DNA from: Clostridiales bacterium
Lineage (GTDB): Bacteria; Bacillota; Clostridia; Peptostreptococcales; Acidaminobacteraceae
Direction of reading: 5' to 3'
NCBI GenBank assembly: GCA_021107455.1
Contig: JAIOSU010000143.1
Span: forward strand, 1-64,000
DNA: 64,000 bases
Shown: one piece after another, positions 29,407 to 42,762 of the stretch
Layout of the letters: every line of letters starts with the position of its first letter
Numbering within the stretch: the first letter of the stretch is position 1
Translations under genes and position numbers: made by a program
The notes under the pieces: model-generated
Databases searched by the model: none
Seen by the model: only the letters and a program-made list of their open reading frames with translations
Told to the model about the DNA's origin: nothing

Positions 29407-29482
29407 TGGTGATCCATCCGCGACTCGAACGCGGGACACCCTGATTAAAAGTCAGGTGCTCTACCGACTGAGCTAATGGATC
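29407..29482 (-). tRNA. tRNA-Lys (TTT)
   Basis: GATCCATTAGCTCAGTCGGTAGAGCACCTGACTTTTAATCAGG...GTTCGAGTC...ATGGATCACCA. Confidence 0.94.
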
Positions 29483-29485
29483 CTA

Positions 29486-29560
29486 TGGCTGGGGATACAG
29501 GATTTGAACCTGTGAATGACGGAGTCAAAGTCCGTTGCCTTACCGCTTGGCGAATCCCCA
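29486..29560 (-). tRNA. tRNA-Gln (TTG)
   Basis: TGGGGATTCGCCAAGCGGTAAGGCAACGGACTTTGACTCCG...GGTTCAAATCC...ATCCCCAGCCA. Confidence 0.94.
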
Positions 29561-29566
29561 ATAAAA

Positions 29567-29643
29567 TGGGGCGACTGATGGGATTTGAACCCACGCATGA
29601 AGGAGTCACAGTCCTTTGTCTTAACCACTTGACGACAGTCGCC
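29567..29643 (-). tRNA. tRNA-His (GTG)
   Basis: GGCGACTG...AAGGACTGTGACTCCTT...GGGTTCAAATCCC...CAGTCGCCCCA with encoded G-1:C73 pair. Confidence 0.93.
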
Positions 29644-29670
29644 ACAACATTCGAAAATAAACAAAATTAA

Positions 29671-29747
29671 TGGTGCGTCCGAAGGGACTCGAACCCCTAA
29701 CCCCCGCCTTAGAAGGGCGGTGCTCTATCCAGTTGAGCTACGAACGC
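29671..29747 (-). tRNA. tRNA-Arg (TCT)
   Basis: GCGTTCGTAGCTCAACTGGATAGAGCACCGCCCTTCTAAGGCGG...GGTTCGAGTCC...CGGACGCACCA. Confidence 0.93.
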
Positions 29748-29751
29748 ACAT

Positions 29752-29828
29752 TGGTCGGGGTGGCAGGATTTGAACCCGCGGCCCTCTGGTCCCAAACCAG
29801 ATGCGCTACCAAACTGCGCTACACCCCG
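29752..29828 (-). tRNA. tRNA-Pro (TGG)
   Basis: CGGGGTGTAGCGCAGTTTGGTAGCGCATCTGGTTTGGGACCAGA...GGTTCAAATCC...CACCCCGACCA. Confidence 0.94.
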
Positions 29829-29897
29829 TTGTTTACTGACGAATTTTATTATACATGATTCGCCTATACCCGTCAACACCTTTTTAAGATATTTTCC

Positions 29898-30365
29898 CTA
29901 CAAATGAATATGTTTTGCAGATATCCCATTGTCAGAAAATTCAATAATTCCAATGGTTGGAGCGCATGACGGATAGGGGTGGGTCGGACTGCCCGGATTG
30001 AAGAGTCGGACTCCTTCCTCAAGCAGATTGGTTGGTTTGTGGGTATGTCCGAAGCAGATCAATTCAAAGCTTTCCTCAATACCCTTGTAAAACAGCTGCA
30101 TAAGCGACTGCTTTACGCGATAATGGTGTCCATGGGTCAGGAACACCTTATGACCCATGCGTTCAATGACGAGGGACTCAGGCCCTTTGACGCCAATGTC
30201 CCCATTACCTTTGACAGCTATTACCGGAATGCCCGTATAAAGGGCAAAATCGTTGTAATAATCGCCTAAATGCCAGATTTCATCGATTTTATCTTTTTCA
30301 TGTTCAATATAAGCCATAACTCGGCCGGTATGTCCATGTGTGTCACTGATTACTGCTATTTTCAT
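29898..30365 (-). CDS. YfcE/MJ0936-type metallophosphoesterase
   Basis: MKIAVISDTHGHTGRV, HLGDYYND, VKGNGDIG, LTHGHHYRV, FGHTHKPT. Confidence 0.92.
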   Translation of the reverse strand: MKIAVISDTHGHTGRVMAYIEHEKDKIDEIWHLGDYYNDFALYTGIPVIAVKGNGDIGVKGPESLVIERMGHKVFLTHGHHYRVKQSLMQLFYKGIEESFELICFGHTHKPTNLLEEGVRLFNPGSPTHPYPSCAPTIGIIEFSDNGISAKHIHL

Positions 30366-30960
30366 GATACTTCCTCAACAATTCTTTCAATTGCTTCAAA
30401 GCGTTGGCGCGGTGGCTAATTTCATTTTTTTCCTCTGCAGACAGTTCTGCCAGGCATCTATTGAGATCGGGCACAATGAATAAAGGATCATAGCCGAAGC
30501 CATTATGCCCAGCTGGTGAGTGTCCAATCACACCTTCAAGAGTACCTCTTGCTTCAAGTTTGTCGCCGTTTGGAAACAACATGACAATCATTGAGACGAA
30601 TCGTGCCGTTCTCTCACTAGTAGGAATACCCTCTAGTGCACCAATCAATCTTTTATTATTTTTGATGTCATTTGAAGGTTCACCGGCATAACGTGCCGAA
30701 TAGACACCTGGCGCACCATCAAGCGCATCCACTTCAAGCCCTGAATCATCCGCAAGGGTGATTTCTCCTGTCAAATCGGCGACAGTCTTGGCTTTGATAT
30801 AGGCATTTTCTTCAAATGTGGTTCCGGTTTCCTCGATTTCAAGATCACCGAGATCAATTTCATCCAGCGCGACCAGGTCGTATTCAAAACCCTCCAGAAT
30901 CGCTTTTATTTCTTTCAGTTTGTGTTTATTGGAAGATGCAAGTACAACTCTTTTTCTCAT
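30343..30960 (-). CDS. rdgB: XTP/dITP diphosphatase (RdgB/HAM1)
   Basis: VLASSNKHKLKEIKAIL, ETGTTFEENAYIKAKTVADLTG, LADDSGLEVDALDGAPGVYSARYAG, GHNGFGYDPLFIV. Confidence 0.94.
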   Translation of the reverse strand: MRKRVVLASSNKHKLKEIKAILEGFEYDLVALDEIDLGDLEIEETGTTFEENAYIKAKTVADLTGEITLADDSGLEVDALDGAPGVYSARYAGEPSNDIKNNKRLIGALEGIPTSERTARFVSMIVMLFPNGDKLEARGTLEGVIGHSPAGHNGFGYDPLFIVPDLNRCLAELSAEEKNEISHRANALKQLKELLRKYHENSSNQ

Positions 30961-30963
30961 AAC

Positions 30964-31674
30964 TCACCTCATCGCTTCATTTTGCGCCTTGATCAAAGCT
31001 TCTATGCCTCTTTCGCCAAACTCGAGCAACGCGTTTAATTGCTTTTTATCAAACGGACGTTCTTCTCCTGTACCTTGTAATTCGATATATTCGCCTTCTG
31101 CTGTCATGACGAGGTTCATATCCACATGTGCCGCAGAATCCTCCTCATAACATAAATCCAGCATGACTTCGCCGTTCACAACCCCTACGCTGACCGCAGC
31201 CACGTTCGTTGTGATTGGAGATTGAGTTATTAGACCTTGTTCCATGATTTTCGACACTGCATCTGAAAGTGCTACAAAAGCTCCTGTGATAGAAGCTGTT
31301 CTAGTACCTCCATATGCCTGGATGACATCACAGTCAATCCAAATGGTGCGTTCACCGAGCGCCTTTAGGTCGATGATCGACCTGAGGGACCTGCCGATCA
31401 GTCTTTGAATTTCCTGACTTCTCCCATCGATACCTTTGGTGTTTCTAGTCTTCCTTTGTCCTGTTGATCCCGGAAGCATGCCGTATTCCGCAGTCACCCA
31501 ACCAGATCCGGCCCCCTTTAAAAAATGGGGGACCTTTTCCTCTACTGTTGCAGTACATATGACTTTGGTGTTGCCCATCTCGATCAGCACCGACCCTGCG
31601 GGATGCATGAGATAATTCCTCGTGATTTTAACAGGGCGGAGCTCTTCGTTGGTTCGTTCATCTATTCTCATCAA
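30964..31674 (-). CDS. rph: Ribonuclease PH
   Basis: [68 protein letters not shown]. Confidence 0.95.
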   Translation of the reverse strand: MMRIDERTNEELRPVKITRNYLMHPAGSVLIEMGNTKVICTATVEEKVPHFLKGAGSGWVTAEYGMLPGSTGQRKTRNTKGIDGRSQEIQRLIGRSLRSIIDLKALGERTIWIDCDVIQAYGGTRTASITGAFVALSDAVSKIMEQGLITQSPITTNVAAVSVGVVNGEVMLDLCYEEDSAAHVDMNLVMTAEGEYIELQGTGEERPFDKKQLNALLEFGERGIEALIKAQNEAMR

Positions 31675-31683
31675 GAATCCTTT

Positions 31684-33777
31684 CTATTTTAAAAATTCCA
31701 CAATTCCTTTTGCAATTGAGTTCGCTGCCTTTTGTAAATAAGTGTTGTCCATCAACTTGCTTTGTTCAGTAGGATTACTGATGAATCCGAGTTCAGCAAG
31801 TACTGAAGGCATGGTCGTTTCTCTAAGAACTGCAAGATTCGGGCGATGTGCGATGCCTCTATCTGTTGCTCCAAGTTGTCTGATCAGTTCACTTTGGATC
31901 TTTTGTGCCAGTCCCTTGTCACTGGAGAGTGATTGATTACCATAAAGCACTTCAACACCGTTTGCGCTGGACCCTGTATGCGCATTGATGTGGATACTCA
32001 CAAAGACAGTCGCATTAAGTCCTTCCGCCATTGCCGCACGGTCATAAAGGTTGACATATTCATCTTTTGAACGGGTCATATATACTTTAAAGCCTTGTTT
32101 CTCAAGTTCCTTCTGTAGCATGATTGAAGCTCTGAGAGTAAGCACTTTTTCTTGAACCAAACTTCCAACTGCACCTGGATCACGACCACCGTGGCCAGCG
32201 TCGATGACTACCAGCGTCTGGTTGAAATCGGAATTCTGAATGACTTGGTTGACGAAGGTCAATAATACCTTGCTTCCACTAGAAAGATTGGAGACAGTGG
32301 TGGAAGGTGATAATTTGACAGCCATGTCATAAGTTTCCGCAGTCTCTGAGATCACAACGGACTCGACGATATTGTCATTGACCGGGAAGTCGAAACTTCC
32401 AAGATCTGTCACACTCTTAGGAATGGACATTTGAATCATTTTCGTGTCTGGATTGTAATTGTATGAGACATTGGAGTTTTCAAAGAGTCGTACACTCAAA
32501 TTGGCTTTTGAATTATCCAGTTTCACGTAATCGAAATTGTTGATCGGATTGTCACTGACGTAAACCAATATCTCCGAACCTTTGCCCTCGACGTAGAAAT
32601 CATCGTAAGTAGGCGCTTCGGTCAGTTCGATAGTCACCCTCGTGATGTCATCCCAAGGTGCATAGAAGGCTTCTTTTCTTTGTTCATAGGTCACAGATTT
32701 AATTTTGCCTGTGTTGACCGCCATCAATTCTTTGATGCCTTCATTTGCATGTAAATAACTGCCGATGACATCCACTATGATCTTGTTGCCTTCGATTGTA
32801 GGTTGGAACATCGGATTTTCACTGGTTTTGATGACCACTGTATCTGTAGAATATATTTCTTCCACAGAGACCTCATTCACTGTATTGATGAGTCTGATGA
32901 CGAGTTCCTTTGTGACCGCATCATAAGATATGTCATGGCCTCTACGTTCATTCTGGAAAAGTGTCAATCTCGTTGTTTTCGGATTGGTGCTCGTTAAAGT
33001 GAGCTCAACACGATCGAGTCCAAAAATGCCATCGTATATGTCATAAATCCACGTATTGCCATTTTGGGACCAATTGTTGTCCATGTTTGTGATATTCAGA
33101 TTCGTATTTTGAACATCCACTACGATCTGATCCTGTCCACCGACATCGGCCCCTCCGATTACAAATGAGGTCGCCTCCACTTCACCGGTGACTTTGAGTC
33201 TGATTTCAGGATATTTGTTCTTATAATTGAGGTATGCGCCTGTCATAGTCTGTTCCAATTTGTTGATTGCGACTGTTCTCGTCTCATTGATCCAAGAAAC
33301 GCTGAGCCCGAGTATTTCTGTCACGAATCTAACTGGTACATAAGTTCTTCCTATACCGTCATAGGAGAAAATTCTAGGAGCGACACCATCTGGAAGCAGT
33401 GTCGATACACCGTTGATCTGGGCATTTTTATTGTCAATTTGCATAACCACGGATTTTCCACCGACACTAAATTTGATTTCTTCAGTGTCCTGAACCCAAC
33501 TGTATTCAATGCCTAGTTCTTTGAAAATCGCAGCAATCGGGACAAGAGCTCTCTCGTTCACAATGATTCCAGGTGTATCAGAAAAAATATCCTGTCCTTT
33601 GATCATGAGGGAGATCGGTTCATAAGAAACATCTTTTTTGCTGATTCTGTCATAGAGTTCAACACTTTCAAATTCCGAATACTTGTTTGCGAATACCGTT
33701 TGTAGTGGTGAGATCAGTGTAAAGCACATGATCAATGCCATAAGTAATCCGACTTTTCCCTCTATTCTCTTATTCAT
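31684..33777 (-). CDS. N-acetylmuramoyl-L-alanine amidase with copper-amine-oxidase-N-like and AMIN-like domains
   Basis: VVIDAGHGGRDPGAVGSLVQEKVLTLRASIMLQKELEKQGFKVYMTRSKDEYVNLYDRA, VSIHINAH; stalk-domain GRTYVPVRFVTEILG. Confidence 0.92.
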   Translation of the reverse strand: MNKRIEGKVGLLMALIMCFTLISPLQTVFANKYSEFESVELYDRISKKDVSYEPISLMIKGQDIFSDTPGIIVNERALVPIAAIFKELGIEYSWVQDTEEIKFSVGGKSVVMQIDNKNAQINGVSTLLPDGVAPRIFSYDGIGRTYVPVRFVTEILGLSVSWINETRTVAINKLEQTMTGAYLNYKNKYPEIRLKVTGEVEATSFVIGGADVGGQDQIVVDVQNTNLNITNMDNNWSQNGNTWIYDIYDGIFGLDRVELTLTSTNPKTTRLTLFQNERRGHDISYDAVTKELVIRLINTVNEVSVEEIYSTDTVVIKTSENPMFQPTIEGNKIIVDVIGSYLHANEGIKELMAVNTGKIKSVTYEQRKEAFYAPWDDITRVTIELTEAPTYDDFYVEGKGSEILVYVSDNPINNFDYVKLDNSKANLSVRLFENSNVSYNYNPDTKMIQMSIPKSVTDLGSFDFPVNDNIVESVVISETAETYDMAVKLSPSTTVSNLSSGSKVLLTFVNQVIQNSDFNQTLVVIDAGHGGRDPGAVGSLVQEKVLTLRASIMLQKELEKQGFKVYMTRSKDEYVNLYDRAAMAEGLNATVFVSIHINAHTGSSANGVEVLYGNQSLSSDKGLAQKIQSELIRQLGATDRGIAHRPNLAVLRETTMPSVLAELGFISNPTEQSKLMDNTYLQKAANSIAKGIVEFLK

Positions 33778-33795
33778 ATTTGATTGTCCTTTCTG

Positions 33796-34812
33796 CTAGT
33801 TAATTACTTTGTATAGCTCGTCCGATTCAGGTGGCATGATCTCATCACAGATCATTTCCACTGAATCCTCACCATAACATACGATTTTTTCCTGACCCTC
33901 TGTGACAACGCCAACCTTGGAATACTCAATTCCAGCATCCAGGAATGCTTTTTCAAGGTCCGTAGCACGTTCGGGAGGTACTGCCATAACCATGGATCCG
34001 CTGGCGATGAGCTTAAGTGGATCGATATGATAAAAATCACATATTTTTTCCGTTACAGCATGGACCGAGATTTTCTCTCTTCTTATGCGACACCCTTTTT
34101 CGCTCGCTTCACAAAGCTCATGAATTGCTCCAATAACGCCACCTTCTGTGGCATCATGCATTGCCGAGACGCCGACTTTCTGACCAATCTGTCCTTCACC
34201 AAGCACACTGATCTGTTCCATCATGGCGCTTGCTTCATCGAGTTCTCTGTTGCTGAGTATTTCCAGCAAATCTTTTCGCTTATCGGTTGCTATGATCGCA
34301 GTGCCTTCAAGACCCGCTTTTTTTGTCAGATAGATCCAATCTCCATTTTGCGCATTACCTGTTCGTATTAATTTATCCTTCGGAATTTTTCCGATTGCCG
34401 TAGCAGAAACAATAATTCTATTCACAGCAGAGGTGAGCTCGGTATGTCCACCAATAATCTCAATGCCCATGCTGTTGGCTTCTTTGTTTGCCTCACTTAA
34501 AAGGTCTTCAATAACTTCCTTTTCAGTGTCTTTGGGACAAAGCACAGTCAAAAGCAGAGCCACTGGAACGGATCCGCTTGATGCGATATCGTTTACACAG
34601 ACATGCACAGCAAGTTTTCCAATATTGCTGTCACTGCCTGTGATCGGATCGGTTGTAAGCACACAGGCCATATCTCCGAACTCGATAGCCGCACAATCTT
34701 CACCGATGCCAGGTCTTATGAGAATATCCTCTCTGACAGGCTTTATTTTCTTAAGAACGACATTTTCAAGGTCGTCATTACTCAGTTTTCCAACACTCAT
34801 TTTACACCTCAT
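33796..34812 (-). CDS. AIR synthase/HypE/SelD-superfamily protein
   Basis: GIGEDCAAIEFGD, TTDPITGSDSNIGKLAVHVCVNDIASSGSVPVALLL, MHDATEGGVIGAIHEL. Confidence 0.82.
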   Translation of the reverse strand: MRCKMSVGKLSNDDLENVVLKKIKPVREDILIRPGIGEDCAAIEFGDMACVLTTDPITGSDSNIGKLAVHVCVNDIASSGSVPVALLLTVLCPKDTEKEVIEDLLSEANKEANSMGIEIIGGHTELTSAVNRIIVSATAIGKIPKDKLIRTGNAQNGDWIYLTKKAGLEGTAIIATDKRKDLLEILSNRELDEASAMMEQISVLGEGQIGQKVGVSAMHDATEGGVIGAIHELCEASEKGCRIRREKISVHAVTEKICDFYHIDPLKLIASGSMVMAVPPERATDLEKAFLDAGIEYSKVGVVTEGQEKIVCYGEDSVEMICDEIMPPESDELYKVIN

Positions 34813-34890
34813 TGATTTGCTTTTTCAATTCAATATTATATCATAATCCCTGATTTAAAGGGTGTTCGTAATGGATAATTAACTGTTTCG

Positions 34891-34924
34891 TAAAAAAAAT
34901 GGCTCACAAAGGGGCCATTTTTTA
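34891..34924 (-). terminator. Rho-independent terminator after ligA
   Basis: Minus strand AAAAAATGGCCCC-TTTGTGA-GCCATTTTTTTT. Confidence 0.8.
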
Positions 34925-34928
34925 CAAC

Positions 34929-39148
<4,220 letters not shown>

Positions 39149-39162
39149 TAATTCCCTCCGCC

Positions 39163-39612
39163 TTATAATATCAGATTAACCAGTAATCCTTGAATCTCTC
39201 CCACTTTTTTGAGCACACCGATTTCCTTGTGCTCCCGCTTCAAAATCAGATTGGTCAGCTCCACGAGTTTGGCATCCACCTCTGCGACAGTTCGAAGCAC
39301 TTTCGCTCTACCCATTCTTGAAAACCCGCGTTTCTCTCTCATTTCAAACCCTTTATGGACCGTTTCCTCAATGAAACCCCTGATCAAATCTTTATATTCA
39401 TATAAATTCTCTACAGTTCTGTTTTCCACCAGCGCCTGACCTTTATGGTCAATCTCATCAAGAGCGTGTTGAAGCGCCTCTTTTTGTTTGTCATAATCCT
39501 TCTGTGCCAGAATCTCTGTAAAACTGATTTTGGGTCTCTCATCCGTCTTCGGTGAATTTGACACCGGACCTGAACTCGCTTTGGAAGCCCCCGTCGTTTT
39601 ACCCACTTTCAT
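39163..39612 (-). CDS. YaaR-family (DUF327) protein
   Basis: IDHKGQALVENRTVENLYEYKDLIRGFIEETVHKGFEMREKRGFSRMGRAKVLRTVAEVDAKLVELTNLIL. Confidence 0.78.
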   Translation of the reverse strand: MKVGKTTGASKASSGPVSNSPKTDERPKISFTEILAQKDYDKQKEALQHALDEIDHKGQALVENRTVENLYEYKDLIRGFIEETVHKGFEMREKRGFSRMGRAKVLRTVAEVDAKLVELTNLILKREHKEIGVLKKVGEIQGLLVNLIL

Positions 39613-39855
39613 CTATTTGTCCTCCCCTGATTCCACTTTCTCCACCGCAGTTGTTATCCTTCCAATCAGCTCAAACAACTGCGAAGGGAGTGCATCTCTC
39701 AGATCATTTTTGACCATATGCTTCATGAAATCTGGATTTTGCTCCACAGGAATATTCTTATCGTTTGCTTCTTTTATGACACTCTCCGAGTAGGATCTGA
39801 AATCACCGAGGTTGTCAAAATTTTCATACACCCTGGAAATATTCTTTTCATTCAT
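39613..39855 (-). CDS. Short FlhB-C-terminal-like protein (YlqH/FhlB-like)
   Basis: SVIKEANDKNIPVEQNPDFMKHMVKNDLRDALPSQLFELIGRITTAVEKV resembles the FlhB cytoplasmic C-domain segment after the NPTH site. Confidence 0.5.
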   Translation of the reverse strand: MNEKNISRVYENFDNLGDFRSYSESVIKEANDKNIPVEQNPDFMKHMVKNDLRDALPSQLFELIGRITTAVEKVESGEDK

Positions 39856-41819
39856 ATCTTGAAATCAAATCCTTTCTCGGTTTCGTACGTATAATCCATA
39901 GGTTTCACATTTTGCTGGACACTGAGCATTGGTTTGCCACCATCAGAATAATTTTCAAACGAGAATTCACCCTGTAAATAGCCAAGATCATCCAGTCCCT
40001 CAAACAACTCCCTAAACAACGGTTCAAGTGCGGCTCTTGAATCACTCATCACTTTGAGATTCACTCTCCCCGATTGAATGGTTACTTTAACGCCAACTTC
40101 TCCATGCTTTTTAAGAGACATGCCAAAATACAGTTCCGTATTTTTAGGATCCAGCTGTCCGCCGTTTTTTCTTCCATTCATATAGACCTTCATGTTGCCA
40201 ATGGTCTCCCCATCCTCAAAAGGCATATTGAAAAACTGAAATTGCTTGCGTCCTTCCTGGTCCGGTTGATTCATCATTTGCTGACCAGAAAGATTCATCA
40301 TCGTCTTCTCCTGACTTTGAATCGTTCGGGATTCCGTCTCCTCTTTCATCATTTTGAGAAGGATTTCTTTGACATTGCCTTCAATCCACTCCTGACTCTT
40401 CACGGAATCTTTCATTTCAATTTTGGAAGACACTTCCGATTCGTGATTGATACCCATAAAACGCATGATCTCAGCCACATCTCTGGCTTGTCTCACACCT
40501 GTTGAATCCTTGAATATCTCCAGGACGCGTTCCAGCTGAGCCTCAAGTTTCACCGGCTTCTCGTTTTGCTTCGGTGAAAACTCATTTATGATCTGGTCTG
40601 TTTTTAGTGTTGCAAACGCCTGAACTCTTTTAACTGATGGCGTAAAAGTCATCTTCTCAAAAGTCTCTTTGACTTCGGTTGTGATTTTCACCGCACCCGC
40701 AATATCGCCTTTAATAAGGGCATCTTTTGCGTTAAGGAGTTTCGCACTCGCGTGCATCAACTCTTTTTCCATATGCATATCCGTGAACAGCGTCACGTTG
40801 CTTTTCATGATCAAATGTTCCAAACGGTCGATTGCTTTCGTGACCACCTGGATCATATCGGCTTTCACTGGTTTTTCCGGCATCTGTAAAAGTTCGACCA
40901 CATCCTTTTTAAAGGCACTAAATGTCTCTTTTGCCTCAATGGTCGCCTGAGTGGTTTCCTTCACGATAAATTGCTTGAAATCAAACACCTCAGTAATGAT
41001 GCTTGCGGCTTGTTCCAGTATATGATTCACTGCTTCTGTGATTGCTTTTTCAAACTCGGGGTCGATTTCAAGATCTGATTTGGGAACGTCCTCTAAAATT
41101 TCATGATCTGCTGGTTGAGCAGGTTTAATGGAAGTTTCTTGTTCATCGTCAACTTGTTCTGCGTCAACTTGTTCTGCGTCAACTTTTTCTGTTGTCTCGT
41201 TTGAAACAGGTGCCTTCACAGGTATTGGCATCTCATTGATAACCTTAACCAACTTTTCAAGCAATGTGGTCACAGTCTCTTTACTGAGATCCAGCAGTAC
41301 AGTTTCTTTGGAATCAACGCCGGCAACGAACTGAATCGCTCTCACAACTGCGGACTTAAAATCCTGACCACTCTCCAGAGCTCTTATAATTTCGGCTTTT
41401 ACAGCCTCGGGCAACTTCAAGTTTTGGACCAGTTTCTTGACATCTGCTTGTGGCAACCGATCCACCACGCTGTCATCAAGCAAAAGTTGAAGATCCTCCG
41501 GATTCGCCTGAAGCGCGCCATGAAGCGCCATCAAATGATCCGATGAAAGATCCACACCTTTGTAAAGTGCCATCTCAACTGTTTCGAGTTTAGATTTGAC
41601 ATCGCCATCCGCTGTATTCATGAACTCAGTAACCTCATTGATCGTTTGTCGATCCGGTACCGTATTATATTTTGAAAAGAGAGCATTCAGGGCTTTTCCA
41701 TCCTCACCGCTGAATTTCGGAGCTTCGACTTTGTTTTCCTTTATGGTTTGCCCATCGCTCGTTTTTTCGGACATCTTCAGCGATTGGGTCAATGATTGTA
41801 ACATACTACCAATTTTCAT
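39852..41819 (-). CDS. FliK/YlqG-like protein (C-terminal hook-length-control-like domain)
   Basis: C-terminal LDPKNTELYFGMSLKKHGEVGVKVTIQSGRVNLKVMSDSRAALEPLFRELFEGLDDLGY resembles FliK C-domain; long acidic/helical N-part. Confidence 0.65.
   Translation of the reverse strand: MKIGSMLQSLTQSLKMSEKTSDGQTIKENKVEAPKFSGEDGKALNALFSKYNTVPDRQTINEVTEFMNTADGDVKSKLETVEMALYKGVDLSSDHLMALHGALQANPEDLQLLLDDSVVDRLPQADVKKLVQNLKLPEAVKAEIIRALESGQDFKSAVVRAIQFVAGVDSKETVLLDLSKETVTTLLEKLVKVINEMPIPVKAPVSNETTEKVDAEQVDAEQVDDEQETSIKPAQPADHEILEDVPKSDLEIDPEFEKAITEAVNHILEQAASIITEVFDFKQFIVKETTQATIEAKETFSAFKKDVVELLQMPEKPVKADMIQVVTKAIDRLEHLIMKSNVTLFTDMHMEKELMHASAKLLNAKDALIKGDIAGAVKITTEVKETFEKMTFTPSVKRVQAFATLKTDQIINEFSPKQNEKPVKLEAQLERVLEIFKDSTGVRQARDVAEIMRFMGINHESEVSSKIEMKDSVKSQEWIEGNVKEILLKMMKEETESRTIQSQEKTMMNLSGQQMMNQPDQEGRKQFQFFNMPFEDGETIGNMKVYMNGRKNGGQLDPKNTELYFGMSLKKHGEVGVKVTIQSGRVNLKVMSDSRAALEPLFRELFEGLDDLGYLQGEFSFENYSDGGKPMLSVQQNVKPMDYTYETEKGFDFKI
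41139..41183. repeat. Three tandem 15-bp units within the FliK-like gene (encode VDAEQ-type repeats)
   Basis: TTGTTCATCGTCAAC / TTGTTCTGCGTCAAC / TTGTTCTGCGTCAAC. Confidence 0.85.
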
Positions 41820-41855
41820 AAGACCACCTCTCTGAGATTATCGGCAGGACTTCCT

Positions 41856-42752
41856 CTATATCTTAGACGCAGCCAGCCTTTTTTCACGGACATTTGTCAC
41901 CGTAAGTGAGAGCATGACAAGAGCTCCACCCACAAATTGTTTGACTGAAATCAATTGTCCCAAGTAGAGATAACTGAAAATTATTGTCACAATAGGCAAG
42001 AAATTAATGAACAACGATGACTCAGTTATTCCGAGGAGATCCATGGATCTCGCAAAATAATAAAATCCTAGAACAGATGCGAACACACTGAGGAAAATCA
42101 AATGCATATAGCCTTCAAGTGGCACTGCTGTCCAATTGTTTTTTTCGAAAGGAGCGACTATCAAGAAAAATGGCAAACTGTATAGGAACTGATAAAAAAT
42201 GATGGTCAAATAGGAGTAACTTCTAAATAATGGTTTTGATGCCATGGAATAAACCACCCATGACAGAACAGCGCCGAGCATCATCAAATATCCGACAGTC
42301 TCCTCCACAACGAAAAGTGATTCAAACCTCAAGTCGATGATCAAAACGACGCCAGCGATGGAAATCAAAATGGCCAGTACATCGATCTTATCAATCCTTC
42401 TTTTGAAGATCAGGCCTTCAAATATAAGTGTGAACATCGGAATGGAGGCAATGATGAGTGCGGCAGGAGATGCTGAAATGTACATGATTCCCGTATTCTC
42501 AAAATAGAAGTAGATGGCTATACCAATCGTTCCTGCGAGTACAAAAAGTGGTCGATCCTTCTTATGCACTTTCAGAGGTTCTTTCATGATTTTCATCATG
42601 GCGAACATTATTGCCGTGGCGATTACAAATCTTATCGCTCCTATAGTCATCGGTCCCAGATAATCGAGTAGATATTCAGTGCTCACAAAGGATATGCCCC
42701 AAGTGATCACTGGAATCGACACACTAATCAGACCTTTCGTTTTTCTTGTCAT
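41856..42752 (-). CDS. EamA/DMT-family transporter
   Basis: Ten TM-like segments; ISASPAALIIASIPMFTLIFEGLIFKRRI. Confidence 0.88.
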   Translation of the reverse strand: MTRKTKGLISVSIPVITWGISFVSTEYLLDYLGPMTIGAIRFVIATAIMFAMMKIMKEPLKVHKKDRPLFVLAGTIGIAIYFYFENTGIMYISASPAALIIASIPMFTLIFEGLIFKRRIDKIDVLAILISIAGVVLIIDLRFESLFVVEETVGYLMMLGAVLSWVVYSMASKPLFRSYSYLTIIFYQFLYSLPFFLIVAPFEKNNWTAVPLEGYMHLIFLSVFASVLGFYYFARSMDLLGITESSLFINFLPIVTIIFSYLYLGQLISVKQFVGGALVMLSLTVTNVREKRLAASKI

Positions 42753-42762
42753 GTGTTTCCCC

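Noticed and set aside
29174-29858. ORFs inside the tRNA cluster (e.g. [41 protein letters not shown])
   Set aside because: Classic spurious translations of antisense tRNA genes; six canonical cloverleaves explain the region.
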